Both the position numbers and the translations under genes were made by a program. The notes under the pieces are model-generated. The model was not told the DNA's origin. It ran no database searches and saw nothing but the letters and a program-made list of their open reading frames with translations. This document shows positions 33,410 through 41,517 of a stretch of 42,654 bases of DNA, in pieces; position 1 is the stretch's first letter, and every line of letters begins with the position of its first letter. This DNA is from an uncultured beta proteobacterium (lineage in GTDB: Bacteria > Pseudomonadota > Gammaproteobacteria > Burkholderiales > SG8-39): positions 1 through 42,654 of the forward strand of contig CAIYPG010000012.1 of assembly GCA_903928055.1 (NCBI GenBank), read 5' to 3'.

Positions 33410-34650
33410 CCCGCCGCCTTCGGCTTTTTCAGGATCAGGAAGAACGCCGAGCCGCTGCCCGACAGGACCGCGAGCACCGTGAAGGCCGCGCGGTAGTTGC
33501 CGAACAGGTCGGCGAGCATGCCGGCCAGCATCGGGCCGCCCACCTGCCCGAGCACCACCACCAGCGATGACAGCCCGAGGATGAGGCCGATTTCCTTGCG
33601 GCCGAAGTAATCGGCGCGCATTGCCGCCATGAACGGGCCGCGCAGGCCCCAGGCGGTGCCGTGCAGCGCGCAGAACAGCACCAGCATCACCGGGCCCGTG
33701 GCATAGGCAAGCAGCAAGAGGCCCGTCATGTGCGCGAACATGCAGCAGGCGGCAATGTGGCGCTTGTCGTACCTGTCGCCCAGCACCCAGCCCAGGAAGA
33801 TGCCGCCCACCTGGAACACCAGCACCAGCGTGTAATAGAGCGCCGCTTCGCTCAGCGTGTAGTTGAGGCTTTCCTTGATGTGCGCGATGGCATGCACGTT
33901 CACCGCGATCACTGCAAACAGCGCAAAGCAATGCCCGAACGAGATGAGCCAGAAGGGCGCGCCACGCAGCGCCTCCCGGGCGGTAGAGCCCTGCAGGTGG
34001 CTCGGCACCGCCTCGGGCTCGCCGGCCCTGGGCGGCTCGGGCGGCAGTCCGTCCACCGTCTCGTTCATGTCCTCGGGCCGGCCGCGCATGATCTTGGAAA
34101 GCGGCCAGCTCGCAACGATGAACACTGCGCCCGAGATGAAGGCCGCCGTGCGCCAGCCGTACTCGTGCATCACCCAGGCCACCAGCGGCACGATGAGGCC
34201 GCCAGCCGCGCTGCCCAGCCAGCCTGCCGACATGGCGCGGGCGCGCTTGCGCTCGAACCAGTGGATGACCACGATGTTGAGCGGGAAGTTGCCGCAGAAG
34301 CTCGAACCCAGTGCGATCACGAGGAAGGCTGCGTAAAGCCCGATCAGCGAATCGATCTGGCTGAGCAGCATGAAGCCCAGGCCGAACATCACCACGCCCA
34401 TGCGGATCATGCGCTGCGCCCCGAAGCGGTCCATGGTCCAGCCCAGCACCGGCCCGAGGAAGGCCGCCTCCACCGGGCGCACCGCAGCGGCGCCCGAGAG
34501 TGCGGTCTTGCTCCAGCCCTTTTCCTCGGTGAGCACGGCCACATAGGAGCCGAATGACTGGTTGAGGAACGCCGCAATCAGTGCATTGATCATGGCGCCG
34601 GCCGCGACGATGCGCCAGCCATAGAAGACGTTTTTCGGAAAGAAGCGCAT
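33403..34650 (-). CDS. Major facilitator superfamily transporter (OFA/MCT-like)
   Basis: The 415-aa protein has about 12 hydrophobic helices. Motifs include FYGWRIVAAGAMINAL at the start, a loop 2-3 segment GPVLGWTMDRFGAQRMI, a charged central loop (RGRPEDMNETVDGLPPEPPRAGEPE) and GWVLGDRYDKRHIA in the second half. The N-terminal FYGWRIV is typical of monocarboxylate/OFA-type MFS proteins, suggesting an organic acid substrate, which is an inference. It reads away from the DUF47-Pit operon and converges with the M48 gene. Confidence 0.87.
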   Translation of the reverse strand: MRFFPKNVFYGWRIVAAGAMINALIAAFLNQSFGSYVAVLTEEKGWSKTALSGAAAVRPVEAAFLGPVLGWTMDRFGAQRMIRMGVVMFGLGFMLLSQIDSLIGLYAAFLVIALGSSFCGNFPLNIVVIHWFERKRARAMSAGWLGSAAGGLIVPLVAWVMHEYGWRTAAFISGAVFIVASWPLSKIMRGRPEDMNETVDGLPPEPPRAGEPEAVPSHLQGSTAREALRGAPFWLISFGHCFALFAVIAVNVHAIAHIKESLNYTLSEAALYYTLVLVFQVGGIFLGWVLGDRYDKRHIAACCMFAHMTGLLLLAYATGPVMLVLFCALHGTAWGLRGPFMAAMRADYFGRKEIGLILGLSSLVVVLGQVGGPMLAGMLADLFGNYRAAFTVLAVLSGSGSAFFLILKKPKAAGY

Positions 34651-34737
34651 GTCCCCGGATTTTTGTTGTAGTCGTTATTGTTCTTGTTGTTTGAAGTGGG
34701 AGTATAAGGCCATGTGGGCATGGCGGATTTACCCAAT

Positions 34738-34764
34738 GAATCAAAGCAGATTCTGCTTTGATTC
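34738..34764. repeat. 12-bp perfect inverted repeat upstream of the phosphate-uptake operon
   Basis: GAATCAAAGCAG, ATT, CTGCTTTGATTC: perfect arms with a 3-base loop, in the 197-base gap between the MFS gene and the DUF47 gene. There is no T-tract. It may be an operator or a transcript hairpin and lies 15 bases upstream of the FNR-like site. Confidence 0.8.
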
Positions 34765-34778
34765 AGCTTGGTTGTGCT

Positions 34779-34792
34779 TTGACATGCATCAA
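34779..34792 (+). promoter_or_regulatory. FNR-type site upstream of the DUF47-Pit operon
   Basis: TTGAC-ATGC-ATCAA differs by one base from TTGAT-N4-ATCAA. Its centre is 62 bases before ATG 34848, which would fit a site near -41 of a promoter with a short leader. No clear -10 box was found. Confidence 0.45.
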
Positions 34793-34847
34793 TCCGGCGC
34801 CACCCGGCCGATGACAGACTCGGGGTGCCGAAAGGGAGAATAACGAC

Positions 34848-35504
34848 ATGATTTCCAGGACACTGGGTGGACTGATTGCCGCGGTCACGCCGCGCAGCGA
34901 CAACTTCTTCAGGCTGTTCAACGACCTCGCCGCCTGCACGGTGCGCGGGGCCAAGCTGCTTGCGCAGATGACCGGCGTGCAGGATGCCGCCGCCTTCCAG
35001 GAACTGTTCGTGCAGATCCAGCGCACCGAAAGCGAAGCCGACGGCGTGACGCGCAACATCTTCCTCACGCTGCACAGCTCCTTCATCACGCCCTTTGACC
35101 GCTGGGAGATCAAGGAACTCGCAAAAGCGCTCGATGACATGATCGACTACATCGAGGACATCCCCCAGCACAGCAAGCTCTATGGCCCGGGCAGCTTCAC
35201 CCCGGAGATGGCTGCGCTCGGGCAGATCACGGTGCGTGCCGCCGAGAAGGTGCAGGAGGCCGTGGCGCTGTTGTCTGACATGAAGAATGCCGAGCGCATC
35301 CTGAAGATCTGCCAGGAGATCGGCGGCATCGAGAGCGAGGCCGATCGCGTCATGCATGCCGGCATGGAGCGCCTCTTTGCCGAAAACTCCGATGCCCGCA
35401 AGCTGATCCGCGACAAGGAGCTCTACGACCTGTTCGAGGAAGCGGTGGACCGCGCCGAGGATGTGGCCGACGTGATCCACGGCGTCGTGCTCGAACGGCT
35501 GTAA
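34848..35504 (+). CDS. DUF47/PhoU-like Pit accessory protein
   Basis: The 218-aa helical cytosolic protein has the DUF47 pattern: FFRLFNDLAACTVRGAKLLAQM, TESEADGVTRNIFLTLHSSFITPFDRWEIKELAKALDDMIDYIED and EIGGIESEADRVMHAG. This PhoU-like fold binds metal clusters through E/D-rich EADxV motifs and modulates the Pit transporter. Its stop overlaps the pit start by one base (TAATG), so translation is coupled. An FNR-like box and an inverted repeat lie upstream. Confidence 0.9.
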   Translation: MISRTLGGLIAAVTPRSDNFFRLFNDLAACTVRGAKLLAQMTGVQDAAAFQELFVQIQRTESEADGVTRNIFLTLHSSFITPFDRWEIKELAKALDDMIDYIEDIPQHSKLYGPGSFTPEMAALGQITVRAAEKVQEAVALLSDMKNAERILKICQEIGGIESEADRVMHAGMERLFAENSDARKLIRDKELYDLFEEAVDRAEDVADVIHGVVLERL

Positions 35505-36523
35505 TGGATCCGGTCTTCCTCACCATGGCGATCCTGGTCGCCCTGGCCCTCCTGTTCGATTTCATGAACGGCTTTCATGACTCGGCGAACTCCATTGCGC
35601 TGATGGTCTCGACGCGGCTGCTCACGCCGCAGGCGGCGGTGGTGTGGGCCGCGTTCTTCAATTTCGTGGCCTTCCTGTTCTTCGGCCTGGCGGTGGCCAA
35701 GACCGTCGGCGCGGGCATCGTCTCGGCGGACATCATCGACAACGCCGTGGTGTTCGGTGCGCTGTGCGGCGCCACGATCTGGAACATCATCACCTGGTGG
35801 TTCGGCATTCCCTCGTCGTCCTCGCACGGCCTGGTGGGCGGCCTCGTCGGGGCGGCGCTTGCCAAGTCCGGCTCGGACAGCATCATTGCAGCGGGCCTGT
35901 TCAAGACTTCCGCGGCCATCATCCTCTCGCCGCTGCTCGGCCTGTTGCTGGCGGTGCTGTTCTCGATCGGGGTGATGTGGCTCTTCCAGAAGAAATCGCC
36001 GTCCTCCACCGAAGGCGGCTTCAACAAGGCGCAGTTCGTCTCCTCGTCGCTCTACAGCCTGGGCCACGGCGGCAACGACGCGCAGAAGACCATGGGCATC
36101 ATCACCGTGCTGCTCTACGCCAACGGCTATCTGGAGGGCGAGTTCCATGTGCCGTTCTGGGTGGTGCTCGCCTGCCAGATGGCAATGGCCGCGGGCACGC
36201 TGTTCGGCGGCTGGCGCATCGTGCGGACCATGGGCATGGGCATCACAAGGGTGCGGCCCACCGGGGCCTTCAGCGCGCAGACGGCGGGCGCGGTGACGCT
36301 GTTCCTTGCCACCTACCTCGGCATTCCGGTCTCGACCACGCACACCATCACCGGCGCCATCGTCGGCATCGGCATCACGCGCCGCCTCTCGGCCGTGCGC
36401 TGGGGCATCGCCTCGCGCATCGTCTGGGCCTGGGTGCTGACCATCCCGATCTCCGGCCTGATCGCCGCCTTCTTCTGGTACGTCGCGAACCACTTCATGG
36501 CCCATGTCGGGGCGCTGTCCTGA
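35504..36523 (+). CDS. pit: PiT-family inorganic phosphate transporter
   Basis: The 339-aa membrane protein has two PiT signature repeats: FDFMNGFHDSANSIA near the N-terminus, and GHGGNDAQKTMGI in the second half. Further landmarks are WWFGIPSSSSHGLVGGLVGA and GIPVSTTHTITGAIVGIG. It imports phosphate, usually as a metal-phosphate complex with protons. Length is near the short bacterial type. It is translationally coupled to the DUF47 gene through a one-base overlap. Confidence 0.92.
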   Translation: MDPVFLTMAILVALALLFDFMNGFHDSANSIALMVSTRLLTPQAAVVWAAFFNFVAFLFFGLAVAKTVGAGIVSADIIDNAVVFGALCGATIWNIITWWFGIPSSSSHGLVGGLVGAALAKSGSDSIIAAGLFKTSAAIILSPLLGLLLAVLFSIGVMWLFQKKSPSSTEGGFNKAQFVSSSLYSLGHGGNDAQKTMGIITVLLYANGYLEGEFHVPFWVVLACQMAMAAGTLFGGWRIVRTMGMGITRVRPTGAFSAQTAGAVTLFLATYLGIPVSTTHTITGAIVGIGITRRLSAVRWGIASRIVWAWVLTIPISGLIAAFFWYVANHFMAHVGALS

Positions 36524-36647
36524 CTGCAATGCAGTCCTTAATTATGATCAATATTATTTTTTTATATATGAATTAAGCGATATTTGACAAATATTGTAAT
36601 CAATCGTTTATCGCAATTATTCCGTCTTTCCCGAGCTGCGCCTGATA

Positions 36648-36688
36648 CCCTCCACTGCGCAGCGGGGGAGGGCAAGGTGGGGGGGGCA
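36648..36688 (+). repeat. Dispersed GC-rich palindromic element, copy C
   Basis: CCCTCCACTGCGCAGCGGGG then GAGGGCAAGGTGGGGGGGGCA; arms CCCTCC...GGAGGG around CTGCGCAG. It lies between pit and the toxin gene. With copy D it shares GGGCAGATTTT at the right end. Confidence 0.7.
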
Positions 36689-36817
36689 GATTTTCGAGCA
36701 GTATCCCTGCGCACCTGTTAAACACCATTCCGCCGCATCACTTTCCAAGCGATGTTCAGACGGCCCCAAACCCGGTACAACCCTCCCTGATGTTCCGTCC
36801 GGCCTAAAAGCTAGAAA

Positions 36818-36846
36818 TTGCCATCTATAGCACTTAGTGCTATAAA
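36818..36846 (+). promoter_or_regulatory. Sigma-70-type promoter of the toxin-antitoxin operon
   Basis: TTGCCA (36818-36823), a 17-base spacer and TATAAA (36841-36846). The -10 box starts inside the right arm of the operator palindrome. Transcription would start near 36853, so the leader before ATG 36865 is very short but still holds GGGAGG. Confidence 0.65.
36826..36844. promoter_or_regulatory. Operator palindrome of the toxin-antitoxin operon
   Basis: TATAGCAC-TTA-GTGCTATA: perfect 8-bp arms with a 3-base centre, covering the spacer and part of the -10 box. This is the expected position for autorepression by the HTH antitoxin encoded at 37232. Confidence 0.75.
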
Positions 36847-36864
36847 TACAGGGAGGCAGCGAGC

Positions 36865-37260
36865 ATGGCGCTTTACATGACCCGCTGGTTTTGGCGCTGG
36901 GCTGGAAAGCAGGGCTTGAAGTCTTCCGCGCTCTGCGAAGCGGTGCGTGAAATGAGCGCCGGCCTCTACGACGCGGACCTGGGCGGCGGCCTGTTCAAGA
37001 AGCGCATTGCCCGGCAGGGTCAGGGCAAGGGCGGCGGTTACCGCACGCTGGTTGCGACAAACAAGGGTGATCGATGGTTCTTCGTATTCGGCTTTCCCAA
37101 GAATGTCCGGAGCAACATTGATGACGATGAGGAAGCAGCCTTGAAGAAGCTGGCCGCGCATCTGCTGTCGCTCGCACCGCCGGCATTGCGGGTTGCACAG
37201 GGCGCAGGTGAATTGATCGAGGTGAAATGCGATGCGCAAGACCAAATCGGCAATCCTTGA
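36865..37260 (+). CDS. RelE/HigB-family toxin (PF06296 type)
   Basis: The 131-aa protein matches the HigB-like RelE subgroup: TRWFWRWAGKQGL, ALCEAVREMSAGLYDADLGGGLFKKRIA, GKGGGYRTLVA, DRWFFVFGFPKNVRSNID. Toxins of this type are ribosome-dependent mRNA endonucleases. The C-terminal tail beyond about residue 100 (PPALRVAQGAGELIEVKCDA) is somewhat long for the family and overlaps the antitoxin start. The toxin precedes the antitoxin, as in higBA. GGGAGG lies before ATG 36865. Confidence 0.88.
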   Translation: MALYMTRWFWRWAGKQGLKSSALCEAVREMSAGLYDADLGGGLFKKRIARQGQGKGGGYRTLVATNKGDRWFFVFGFPKNVRSNIDDDEEAALKKLAAHLLSLAPPALRVAQGAGELIEVKCDAQDQIGNP

Positions 37261-37546
37261 AGCGGTGCACGAAACGGCACGAGGGCTGCACGCCGCCGGG
37301 GTGATGGATCAGGTCACCCTGCGCGAGTTTGACCGGCTCACCCTGCCGCCGGTCCCACCGTTGTCTGCGGCCAAGATCCGAAAAATCCGTGAGCAGTCGC
37401 ATGTCAGCCAGGCGGTGTTTGCAGCCCTCCTGAATACCAGTGTCTCGACGGTGCAGAAGTGGGAGATCGGCCAGAAGAAGCCGACCGGGACTGCGCTCAA
37501 GCTGCTGCATCTGGTGAAGGAGCGCGGGCTTGAGGTAGTCGCGTAA
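37232..37546 (+). CDS. HTH antitoxin (HigA/MqsA-like)
   Basis: The 104-aa protein has a C-terminal XRE-type helix-turn-helix (KIRKIREQSHVSQAVFAALLNTSVSTVQKWEIGQKKP, about residues 48-85) and an N-terminal segment likely to neutralise the toxin. It overlaps the toxin gene by 29 bases in another frame, giving tight translational coupling. It should bind the palindrome at 36826-36844 and repress the operon together with the toxin. Confidence 0.88.
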   Translation: MRKTKSAILEAVHETARGLHAAGVMDQVTLREFDRLTLPPVPPLSAAKIRKIREQSHVSQAVFAALLNTSVSTVQKWEIGQKKPTGTALKLLHLVKERGLEVVA

Positions 37547-37700
37547 GCTCGCCCCCCTCCCCGCACCACAACACCCCATCCGTGCAGGAATGCACAGAGC
37601 CTTTTGGCATTCCGCTTAAAATGCGCACTCCGGTTCGCGGATGTCGCATCCCTCCGCGGCCAATCTGACGCTTCCCCCTGAATCACTGTTGACCTGATCC

Positions 37701-39836
37701 ATGTCCTTTCTGTATCTGCATATCCGCCGCATGCTCGAGGCCGTCGCGGCCAGCCTGCGCGGGGCCGTGGCCTCGGCGCGCCGGCATCCGGTGCGCGCCG
37801 TGCTGCTGCCGCCGGCGCTGCTGCTGCTCTATGCGCTGCTGCTCGTTCCCTTCACGCCCAGCATCGGCGACCTGCGCCGCATCAAGGCCGAAACGCCCTC
37901 GGTCATCATGTCCTCGGACAATGTGGTGCTGGCCGAATACCGGCGCATCAACCGCCAGTGGGTGGGCCTCGATGAGATCGCGCCCAGCGTCATCGACGCG
38001 CTGATCGCCACCGAAGACCGCCGCTTCTACGACCACCACGGTATCGACGTCGTGCGCACGGTGGCGGCGGTGTTCCGCACGCTCACCGGCAGCACCCAGG
38101 GCGGCTCCACGCTCACGCAGCAGCTCGCGCGCAACCTCTACCCCGAGGATATTGGCAGCGCCATCACGCTCAGCCGCAAGATCAAGGAGGCGATCACCGC
38201 GATCAAGATCGAGTCGGTGTATTCCAAGCGCGAGATCCTCGAGACCTACCTGAACACCATGCCGTTCCTGTACAACGCCTTCGGCATCGAGATGGCGGCA
38301 CGCACCTATTTCGACACCTCGGCGCATGAACTCGATGTGCTGCAGGCTGCCACGCTGATCGGCATGCTGAAGGGCACGAATGTCTACAACCCGGTGCGCT
38401 ACCCGGAGCGCGCGCTGCAGCGGCGCAACCTGGTGCTCGCACAGATGGCCCGCGCCGGCAAGCTGCCCGCCCCCAAAGCGGCAAATGCCACGAAGGCGCC
38501 AGCGAAGGGCGCGGCAAAGAAGGACACCAAGAACACCGTCGTCGTTGCCACTGCCAACATCAGCGACGCCGCGCAGCGCGAAGCGCTCATCGTGCTGGCC
38601 CGCCGTCCGCTCGGGCTTGATTTTGATCGCAGGGCCGATGCCTCCGGGCCCATTCCCCATGTGGCGCAGCAGTTGCGCACCTGGCTCAGCGGCTGGGCCG
38701 ATGACCACAACTTCGACATCCAGTCCGATGGCCTGGTGATCCGCACCACCATCGATTCACGCCTGCAGAAGGCGGCAAACGCCGCCGTGAAAAAGCAGCT
38801 CATCGAGCTGCAGAAGCTGGCCGACGCGCGCCGCAAACGCGGCGAAGCCAAGCCGCCGCTGCAGGCCGGGTTTCTTGCCATCGATCCGCGCAACGGCGCA
38901 GTGCGGGCCTGGGTGGGCAGCCGCGACTTTGCCACCGAGCAGTTCGACCACGTCAGCCAGGCGCGCCGCCAGCCCGGCTCGACCTTCAAACCCTTTGTGT
39001 ATGGCGCGGCCTTCATGCAGGGCATGGGGCCGGAGACCACCTTCATCGACCAGGAAGTGTCGATCACGCTCGACAGCGGCGACGTGTGGCAGCCGAGCGA
39101 CGATGTCGCGCCGTCGGGCAAGGCCATGACGCTCGCCGAAGGCCTGGCGTATTCCAAGAACACGATCACCGCGCAACTCATGGAGAAGGTGGGGCCGGAC
39201 AACGTGGTGAAGCTGGCGCGCGCCCTGGGTGTGCGCGACAGCAAGCTCGATCCGGTGCTGTCGCTGGCGCTGGGTACCAGCCCCGTCACGTTGCGCGAAA
39301 TGGTCACGGCCTACGGCACCATCGCCAACGAAGGCCATTACATCGAGCCCATCATCGTCACCGCCATCGAGGACCGCCATGGCACCGTGCTGGAGTCCTT
39401 TACCACCACACCCGAGCAGGAAGAGGCCATGCCGCACGAGCCCCTCATGCAACTGCTGAATGCCATGCGCGGCACCGTGGACGTGGGCACCGGCGCCGCG
39501 ATCCGCAGCCGCTACGGCATCGAGGCCGACGTGGCCGGCAAGACCGGCACCACGCAGGACAACTCGGATGGCTGGTTCATCCTCATGCACCCGCAGCTCG
39601 TGGCCGGCGCGCGGGTCGGGTTCAACGACAACCACGTGACCATGGGCTCATGGGGCCAGGGCGCCCGCGCCGCGCTGCCCATGGTGGGCGAAGTCTTCCA
39701 GCAGGCGCTGACCAACAACTGGATCGACCCCAAAGCCGAATTCAACGTCCCCAAAACCCCGCCCCCCAAGGCCGAACAGCCGTTGCCCGACCCGGTAAAG
39801 AGCATCTTCGACATGCTGCGGGGAATTTTCAGGTAG
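37701..39836 (+). CDS. Bifunctional penicillin-binding protein (PBP1 class)
   Basis: The 711-aa inner-membrane protein has one N-terminal helix (about 33-52), a GT51 glycosyltransferase domain with catalytic Glu in ATEDRRFYDHHGID (about residue 105), GGSTLTQQLARN and SKREILETYLN, and a transpeptidase domain with RQPGSTFKP (nucleophile Ser about 427), SKNT and KTGTTQD (about 614). It polymerises and crosslinks peptidoglycan. An Ala/Lys-rich insert (about 254-278) separates the domains. The C-terminus is Pro/Lys-rich. The length is shorter than E. coli PBP1a (850 aa). It stands alone, not in an operon. Confidence 0.92.
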   Translation: MSFLYLHIRRMLEAVAASLRGAVASARRHPVRAVLLPPALLLLYALLLVPFTPSIGDLRRIKAETPSVIMSSDNVVLAEYRRINRQWVGLDEIAPSVIDALIATEDRRFYDHHGIDVVRTVAAVFRTLTGSTQGGSTLTQQLARNLYPEDIGSAITLSRKIKEAITAIKIESVYSKREILETYLNTMPFLYNAFGIEMAARTYFDTSAHELDVLQAATLIGMLKGTNVYNPVRYPERALQRRNLVLAQMARAGKLPAPKAANATKAPAKGAAKKDTKNTVVVATANISDAAQREALIVLARRPLGLDFDRRADASGPIPHVAQQLRTWLSGWADDHNFDIQSDGLVIRTTIDSRLQKAANAAVKKQLIELQKLADARRKRGEAKPPLQAGFLAIDPRNGAVRAWVGSRDFATEQFDHVSQARRQPGSTFKPFVYGAAFMQGMGPETTFIDQEVSITLDSGDVWQPSDDVAPSGKAMTLAEGLAYSKNTITAQLMEKVGPDNVVKLARALGVRDSKLDPVLSLALGTSPVTLREMVTAYGTIANEGHYIEPIIVTAIEDRHGTVLESFTTTPEQEEAMPHEPLMQLLNAMRGTVDVGTGAAIRSRYGIEADVAGKTGTTQDNSDGWFILMHPQLVAGARVGFNDNHVTMGSWGQGARAALPMVGEVFQQALTNNWIDPKAEFNVPKTPPPKAEQPLPDPVKSIFDMLRGIFR

Positions 39837-39850
39837 CCCTGCAGCTTTCA

Positions 39851-39905
39851 CTCCCTCTCTCGCGAGCAAAGCGAGCGGGGGAGGGCGGGGGAGGGGGCAG
39901 ATTTT
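39851..39905 (+). repeat. Dispersed GC-rich palindromic element, copy D
   Basis: CTCCCTCTCTCGC, GAGCAAAGC, GAGCGGGGGAGGG, then CGGGGGAGGGGGCAGATTTT. It lies 14 bases after the PBP stop and just before the YedK-like gene, where the stem followed by ATTTT may act as a terminator. Confidence 0.75.
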
Positions 39906-39949
39906 GACCAAACCTTCTGCCATTGGCAGATTGCTTACAATCCCACCCC

Positions 39950-40672
39950 ATGTGCGGACGCTACGTCACCCCTGCCGAATACGAAATGGAGTACGAGTTC
40001 TTCATCGGGCGCAAGGCGCCGAACCGGTGGTGGACGGAAACCTTCGAGCGGCGCTACAACGTCGCCCCGCAGCAGGGCAACCCGAAGAACTTCGTGCCCG
40101 TCATCCGCGAAGACGACGACGGCGAGCTCGAGCTCGTCTGGCTGCAATGGTGGCTGCTGCCCTTCTGGTCAAAGGAGGCGCGCATCAAGTTCAGCACCTT
40201 CAATGCCCGCGTCGAGAACGTGAAGAACGCCGCGAGCTTTCGCGACCCGCTGAAGCGCCGGCGCTGCATCATCCCGGCGGTGGGCTGGTATGAATGGCAG
40301 GAACTCCCCACCGGCAACCTGCCCTGGTACCTGCATGCGCAGAACGGCAAGCTGCTCGCCTTTGCCGGCCTGTGGGACCACTGGGTGGACAAGGCCACGG
40401 GCGAAGTCATCGAATCGTGTTCAATCGTGGTCGGCCCCGCGAACAAGACGTTCACGCCCATCCACGACCGCATGCCCTTTGCCCTGAACGCCGAGCAGGC
40501 TACACGCTGGCTGGACCGCGGCATGATTGATGCGGGAAAGGCGCTGGAATTGTTAAAGCCGAACGCCGATGATGCGATTGCGTTTCACCGGGTGGACAGG
40601 TGGGTGAGCAATGCGCGGAATCAGGGGGAGGAGTTGATTCGGGTGGTTGAGGCGGGGAATGAAGGTTCCTGA
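39950..40672 (+). CDS. yedK: SOS response-associated peptidase (YedK/HMCES family)
   Basis: The 240-aa protein starts MCGRY, so Cys2 becomes the N-terminal residue after Met removal; this fixes the start at 39950. Other family features: FNARVENVKNAASFRDPLKRRRCIIPAVGWYEW (Asn and Glu of the active site) and TPIHDRMPF with the His. Cys2 forms a thiazolidine crosslink with abasic sites in single-stranded DNA, shielding them at replication forks. Length is usual. There is no visible SOS box in the short leader, which is mostly repeat copy D. Confidence 0.93.
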   Translation: MCGRYVTPAEYEMEYEFFIGRKAPNRWWTETFERRYNVAPQQGNPKNFVPVIREDDDGELELVWLQWWLLPFWSKEARIKFSTFNARVENVKNAASFRDPLKRRRCIIPAVGWYEWQELPTGNLPWYLHAQNGKLLAFAGLWDHWVDKATGEVIESCSIVVGPANKTFTPIHDRMPFALNAEQATRWLDRGMIDAGKALELLKPNADDAIAFHRVDRWVSNARNQGEELIRVVEAGNEGS

Positions 40673-40722
40673 TCCTTTCGGGGCGGGCGTGGGAAAATCG
40701 CAGCAGCTACCCTTAGATATGC

Positions 40723-41457
40723 TTATTGGTCGGGTAAGAACTCTGGGGCGGCGGCAGATGGCGGGTTCAATTGTGATTGGAGCTTTGCGTCTTTTAAAAG
40801 CAGATCTATAAGTTTGCTAAGACGCGGCGCCGTTTGGTCGCTATAAATGTTCCTGCAGGCAACTAAGAAGTTGTCGGTCGCAGACCCAAAATTTTTCTTG
40901 TAATGTTCGGCCTGCACACACATTTCGAGAAACTTGAGCATGAAAACCCTCAAATCACTGGCCTCCAATGTTCTGATGGTCCATTCGAAATCCTGAACCG
41001 TAGCGGTTTTTAGTGTCGCTTCCTGTTTTTGCCCCCAACCATTTTGAGTGGCTATATGCTTGCATGCCTCAAAGATAGTGGATTTTGTTTGCGCCTTGGC
41101 CTTTTCAGCATCAAATGCAGCCTGAATGGCTGGGTGAATTGGTTGGTTCCAGAAATTCTCGAATGCAAAGTTTTCGTGCTGCTTCTCTTTAAAGGCGGTC
41201 AGCCAATTATTCAGCATAGCCTCCGCTGCGTCCTGCCCCCCATCTATCTCTGAGATATCCTTGTAAAGAGTGGTCACTGTGTAGGCATCCAGCAGAGGGG
41301 AAGTTTTAACGAATGCTTGGGCCTCGGAAATTAATTCCGCATTCGTCATTTTGTGGTGCCAAACTGCATGTTCACGAAATTTCTGAGCTAATCCCATCGC
41401 TCTCATCGCATCTGCTTCGGCAGAATACCGCTCGATAATTTTAGTGACATCGACGTC
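40723..41457 (-). pseudogene. C-terminal part of an unknown gene disrupted by an IS3 element
   Basis: About 244 codons remain, from DVTKIIERYSAEADAMRAMG through FENFWNQPIHPAIQAAFDAEKAK to PSAAAPEFLPDQ. It is soluble-looking, helical and charged, with no motif I recognise. Base composition is visibly AT-richer than the other genes here, suggesting recent acquisition. Upstream codons are replaced by the IS; the 5' part should lie beyond the right edge of the window. A continuous frame runs from the IS into this gene (start near 41793), so a fusion protein is formally possible but not expected. Confidence 0.7.
41453..41457. repeat. Left target-site duplication of the IS
   Basis: ACGTC directly abuts the left inverted repeat and is repeated at 42649-42653. 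Because of the C-run, a 4-base ACGT duplication is also consistent. Confidence 0.8.
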
Positions 41458-41491
41458 CCCCCCGAATTGAGTATCGCGTGACTTTGGAGTC
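41458..41491. repeat. Left terminal inverted repeat of the IS
   Basis: It runs from CCCCCCGAATTGAG to CTTTGGAGTC and pairs with 42615-42648. The innermost CTTTGGAGTC is perfectly conserved in both ends. Confidence 0.85.
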
Positions 41492-41517
41492 CAATTCTCA
41501 AAAACAGGAGATTGGAC

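Larger units (their letters stand above)
36524..36864. other. Intergenic region: AT-rich island, repeat copy C and the TA promoter
   Basis: Positions 36535-36625 are very AT-rich and include a consensus -35 TTGACA (36584-36589) with only a weak -10 (TTTATC, 36607-36612). Next come dispersed repeat copy C and about 110 bases without signal. The toxin-antitoxin promoter and operator are at the right end. No gene is supported. Confidence 0.5.

Noticed and set aside
32384..34744. A 786-codon minus-strand frame across the M48 and MFS genes
   Set aside because: It is out of frame with the MFS gene and antisense to the M48 gene, both of which have convincing motifs.
36584..36612. TTGACA/TTTATC as a promoter for an unseen RNA
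   Set aside because: The -35 is perfect but the -10 matches only half the consensus, and no gene or terminator follows before the toxin promoter.
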